Assembly (NCBI GenBank): GCA_947579665.1
Contig: OX388349.1
Coordinates: 72,916,841-72,980,840 of the forward strand
Source of the DNA: Sympetrum striolatum
Taxonomy: Eukaryota; Arthropoda; Insecta; Odonata; Libellulidae
Length of the DNA: 64,000 nucleotides
Direction: 5' to 3'
In this document: piece by piece, positions 62,001 to 64,000 of the stretch
How the letters are laid out: every line of letters begins with the position of its first letter
How positions within the stretch are numbered: position 1 is the stretch's first letter
Position numbers and translations under genes: made by a program
Notes under the pieces: model-generated
Databases searched by the model: none
What the model was told of the DNA's origin: nothing
The model's input: the letters and a program-made list of their open reading frames with translations, nothing else

Positions 62001-63425
62001 TCATTAAGATATTATCGAGAAAAATTGAAAAACGAATAAATTTAGCGAAATTTCAATATTTTTCCTCTTTCTTTCCTTAATTTTCTTCATTTTACAGAGA
62101 TATTACCGAAAAAAGAAAGAAAAAGGAATAATTTTTGCGAAATTACAAATTCATTCCTCTTTTTTTTCCTTAATTTTCTTCATTTTTTTGAGTTATTATC
62201 GAAAAAAAGCAACAAAAACGAATAATTTTAGTGAAATTTCAATGTTGTCCTTTTTTTCCTTAATTTTTCTCATTTTATCGAGATATGACCGAAAAAAGAA
62301 AGAAAAAGGAATAACTTTATCGAAATTTCAATATTTTTCCACTTTCTTTCCTTAATTTTCTTCATTTTACAGAGATATTACCGAAAAAAGAAAGAAAAAG
62401 GAATAATTTTTGCGAAATTTCAATTTCTTTCCTCTTTTTTTTTCTTAATTTTCTTCATTTTTTTGAGATATTATCGAAAAGAAATCAAAAACGAATAATT
62501 TTAGGAAAATTTCATTTTCTTCCTCTCTTTTTTTCCTCAATATTCCTAATTTATTCGAAATATTATCAAAGAAAGCAAAAAAACGATTTTTTTGGATAAA
62601 TTTCAATTTTTTCCTCTTATTTTTCCCTAATTTTCTACATTTTATCGAGATATTATCGAAATATGTAACAAAAACGAATAATTATAGGGAAATTTCATTT
62701 AGTTTCCTTATATTTCCTCCTTTTATAGAGATATTCTCGAAAAAAGCAACAAAAACGAAAAATTGTAGCGAATTTTCAGTTTTTTCCTCTTTTTTTTACC
62801 TTAATTATACTCATTTAATCGATATATTATCGAAAAAAGCATCAAAAACGAATAATTTTATCAAAATTTCTATTTTTTCCTCTATTTTTCCCTTAATTTT
62901 CCTCATTTTATCGAGATGTGACCGAAAAAAGTCAGAAAAACATATAATGTTTTCAAAATTTTAATTTTTTTCCTCTTTTTTTCCTTAATTTTCCTCATTT
63001 TATTGAGATGTGACCGAAATAAGCATTAAAAACGAATAATATTAGCGAAATCTCAATTTTTTTCCCCTTTTTTTTCCTTAATAAATCTCATTTAATCGAG
63101 ATATTATCGATAAAAGCAACAAAAACGAATAATTTTAGTGAAATTTCAATTTTTTCCTTTTTTTCTTTAATTTTTCTCATTTTATCGAGATATGACCGAA
63201 AAAAGCAATAAAAACGAATATATTTAGCGAAATTTCAATTTCTTTCCACATTTTTTTCACTTATTTTCTTCATTTTATTAAGATATTACTGAAAAAAGAA
63301 TGAAAAACGAAAAAATTTAGCGAAATTTCAATATTTTTCCTCTTTCTTTCCTTAATTTTCTTCATTTTACCGAGATATTACCGAAAAAAGAAAGAAAAAG
63401 GAATAATTTTTGCGAAATTTCAATT
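59016..63425. repeat. Two tandem copies of a 2255-bp higher-order repeat
   Basis: First copy about 59016-61270, second about 61271-63425 (truncated by about 100 bp at its end). The marker agaaggattgtttttgg recurs at 59049 and 61304, and the open frame at 59481-59681 recurs at 61736-61936; both give an offset of 2255 bp, about 25 monomers. At the junction (61267-61272) ttcttcct runs directly into aattttatcg, skipping about 20 bp seen in the equivalent place at 62520. Confidence 0.88.
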
Positions 63426-64000
63426 TCATTCCTCTTTTTTTCCTTAATTTTCTTCATGTTTTTGAGATTTTATCGAAAAAAAATCAAAACCGATTAATTT
63501 TAGCAAAATTTCATTATTTTCCTCTTTTTTTTCCTTAATATTCCTAATTTTATCGAAATATTATTAAAGAAAGCAAAAAAAACGATTTTGTTTGGCAACA
63601 TTTCAATTTTTTCCTCTTATTTTTCCCTAATTTTCTACATTTTATCGAGATATTATCTAAACAAGTTACAAAAACGAATAATTTTAGTGAAATTAAAATT
63701 TTTTCCTCTTTTTTCCACATATTTTTTCTCTTATTTTGTTCATTACATTAAGAATGTTATCGAGAAAAGAATGAAAAACGAATAAATTTAGCAAAATTTC
63801 AATATTTTTCCTCTTTCATTCCTTAATTTTCTTCATTTTACAGAGATATTACCGAAAAAAGAACGAAAATGGAATAATTTTGTGCGAAATTACAAATTCA
63901 TTCCTCTTTTTTTTCCTTAATTTTCTTCATTTTTTTGAGATATTATCGAAAAAAAGCAACAAAAACGAATAATTTTAGCGAAATTTCAATTTTTTTCTTT

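Larger units (their letters stand above)
46934..64000. repeat. AT-rich satellite array (last block), continues past the window
   Basis: Same monomer as the first block, continuing to the window end. It contains a segment of about 3.6 kb present twice (near 47.25-50.88 kb and 54.86-58.49 kb), a 2255-bp higher-order repeat in two copies, and a more diverged stretch at about 49.6-50.9 kb (duplicated at 57.2-58.5 kb) where monomers differ more from one another than elsewhere. The last 570 bases resemble 46.94-47.48 kb. Confidence 0.96.

Noticed and set aside
9253..64000. CRISPR-like regular repeats
   Set aside because: Repeats are contiguous monomers with no unique spacers of set size, and the genome is eukaryotic.
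9253..64000. CENP-B box in the satellite
   Set aside because: I looked for the nTTCGnnnnAnnCGGGn pattern on both strands around ttcgttttt; the CGGG part is missing.
9253..64000. Telomeric TTAGG repeats
   Set aside because: Isolated tttaggg words occur only inside the tttagggaaattt monomer type, never in tandem.

Overview
This window looks like heterochromatic or subtelomeric/centromeric-type DNA of an invertebrate, most likely an arthropod. That placement is inferred from the transposon types (a hAT-type MITE and a Helitron), spliceosomal-style exon/intron signals, TG microsatellites and an extremely AT-rich satellite. I find no convincing intact protein-coding gene, rRNA, tRNA or CRISPR array. 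Nearly every open reading frame here is a by-product of the satellite or is mirrored by the palindrome.

Region 1 (1-8833) is a giant, almost perfect palindrome. Arms 1-4408 and 4426-8833 flank a 17-nt spacer in a GC-rich core. I found only two arm differences, both single-base indels in short homopolymers. Each arm carries the same nested content: a 726-bp non-autonomous hAT element with 8-bp target duplications; a tandem series of degenerate repeats, each holding an 88-bp exon-like block bounded by AG and GT; a 35-bp inverted-repeat micro-insertion with its own 8-bp target duplication; and a 464-bp non-autonomous Helitron (TC start, 3' hairpin, CTAG end, inserted between A and T). All these insertions predate the inverted duplication, if it is real. 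An assembly fold-back is the main alternative.

Region 2 (8834-9252) is a short unique tail ending at the contig edge, then exactly 200 Ns, which looks like a placeholder scaffold gap. The physical link between the palindrome and the satellite is therefore not shown by sequence.

Region 3 (9253-64000) is a satellite array with a monomer of about 91 bp (roughly 570 monomers by length), about 24% GC by my consensus. Monomer variants are arranged in several higher-order repeats: 1441 bp (three copies, 16 monomers each), 1184 bp, 1003 bp, about 640 bp and 2255 bp. Larger multi-kilobase segments recur at distant places. The array is broken by two related non-satellite insertions (43593-45160 and 45871-46933) with matching inverted ends, a TG microsatellite and internal repeats of about 318 bp. 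A few breakpoints carry short non-satellite filler sequence, clustered at 35.8-38.2 kb and at 50.88 kb. One patch (33.37-34.02 kb) shows a burst of homopolymer indels that looks like poor consensus quality.

The parts do not form an operon or pathway. The biologically most interesting items are the 88-bp exon-like array, the palindrome with its inverted-repeat core, and the higher-order satellite organisation, which makes this a candidate centromeric or pericentromeric array.
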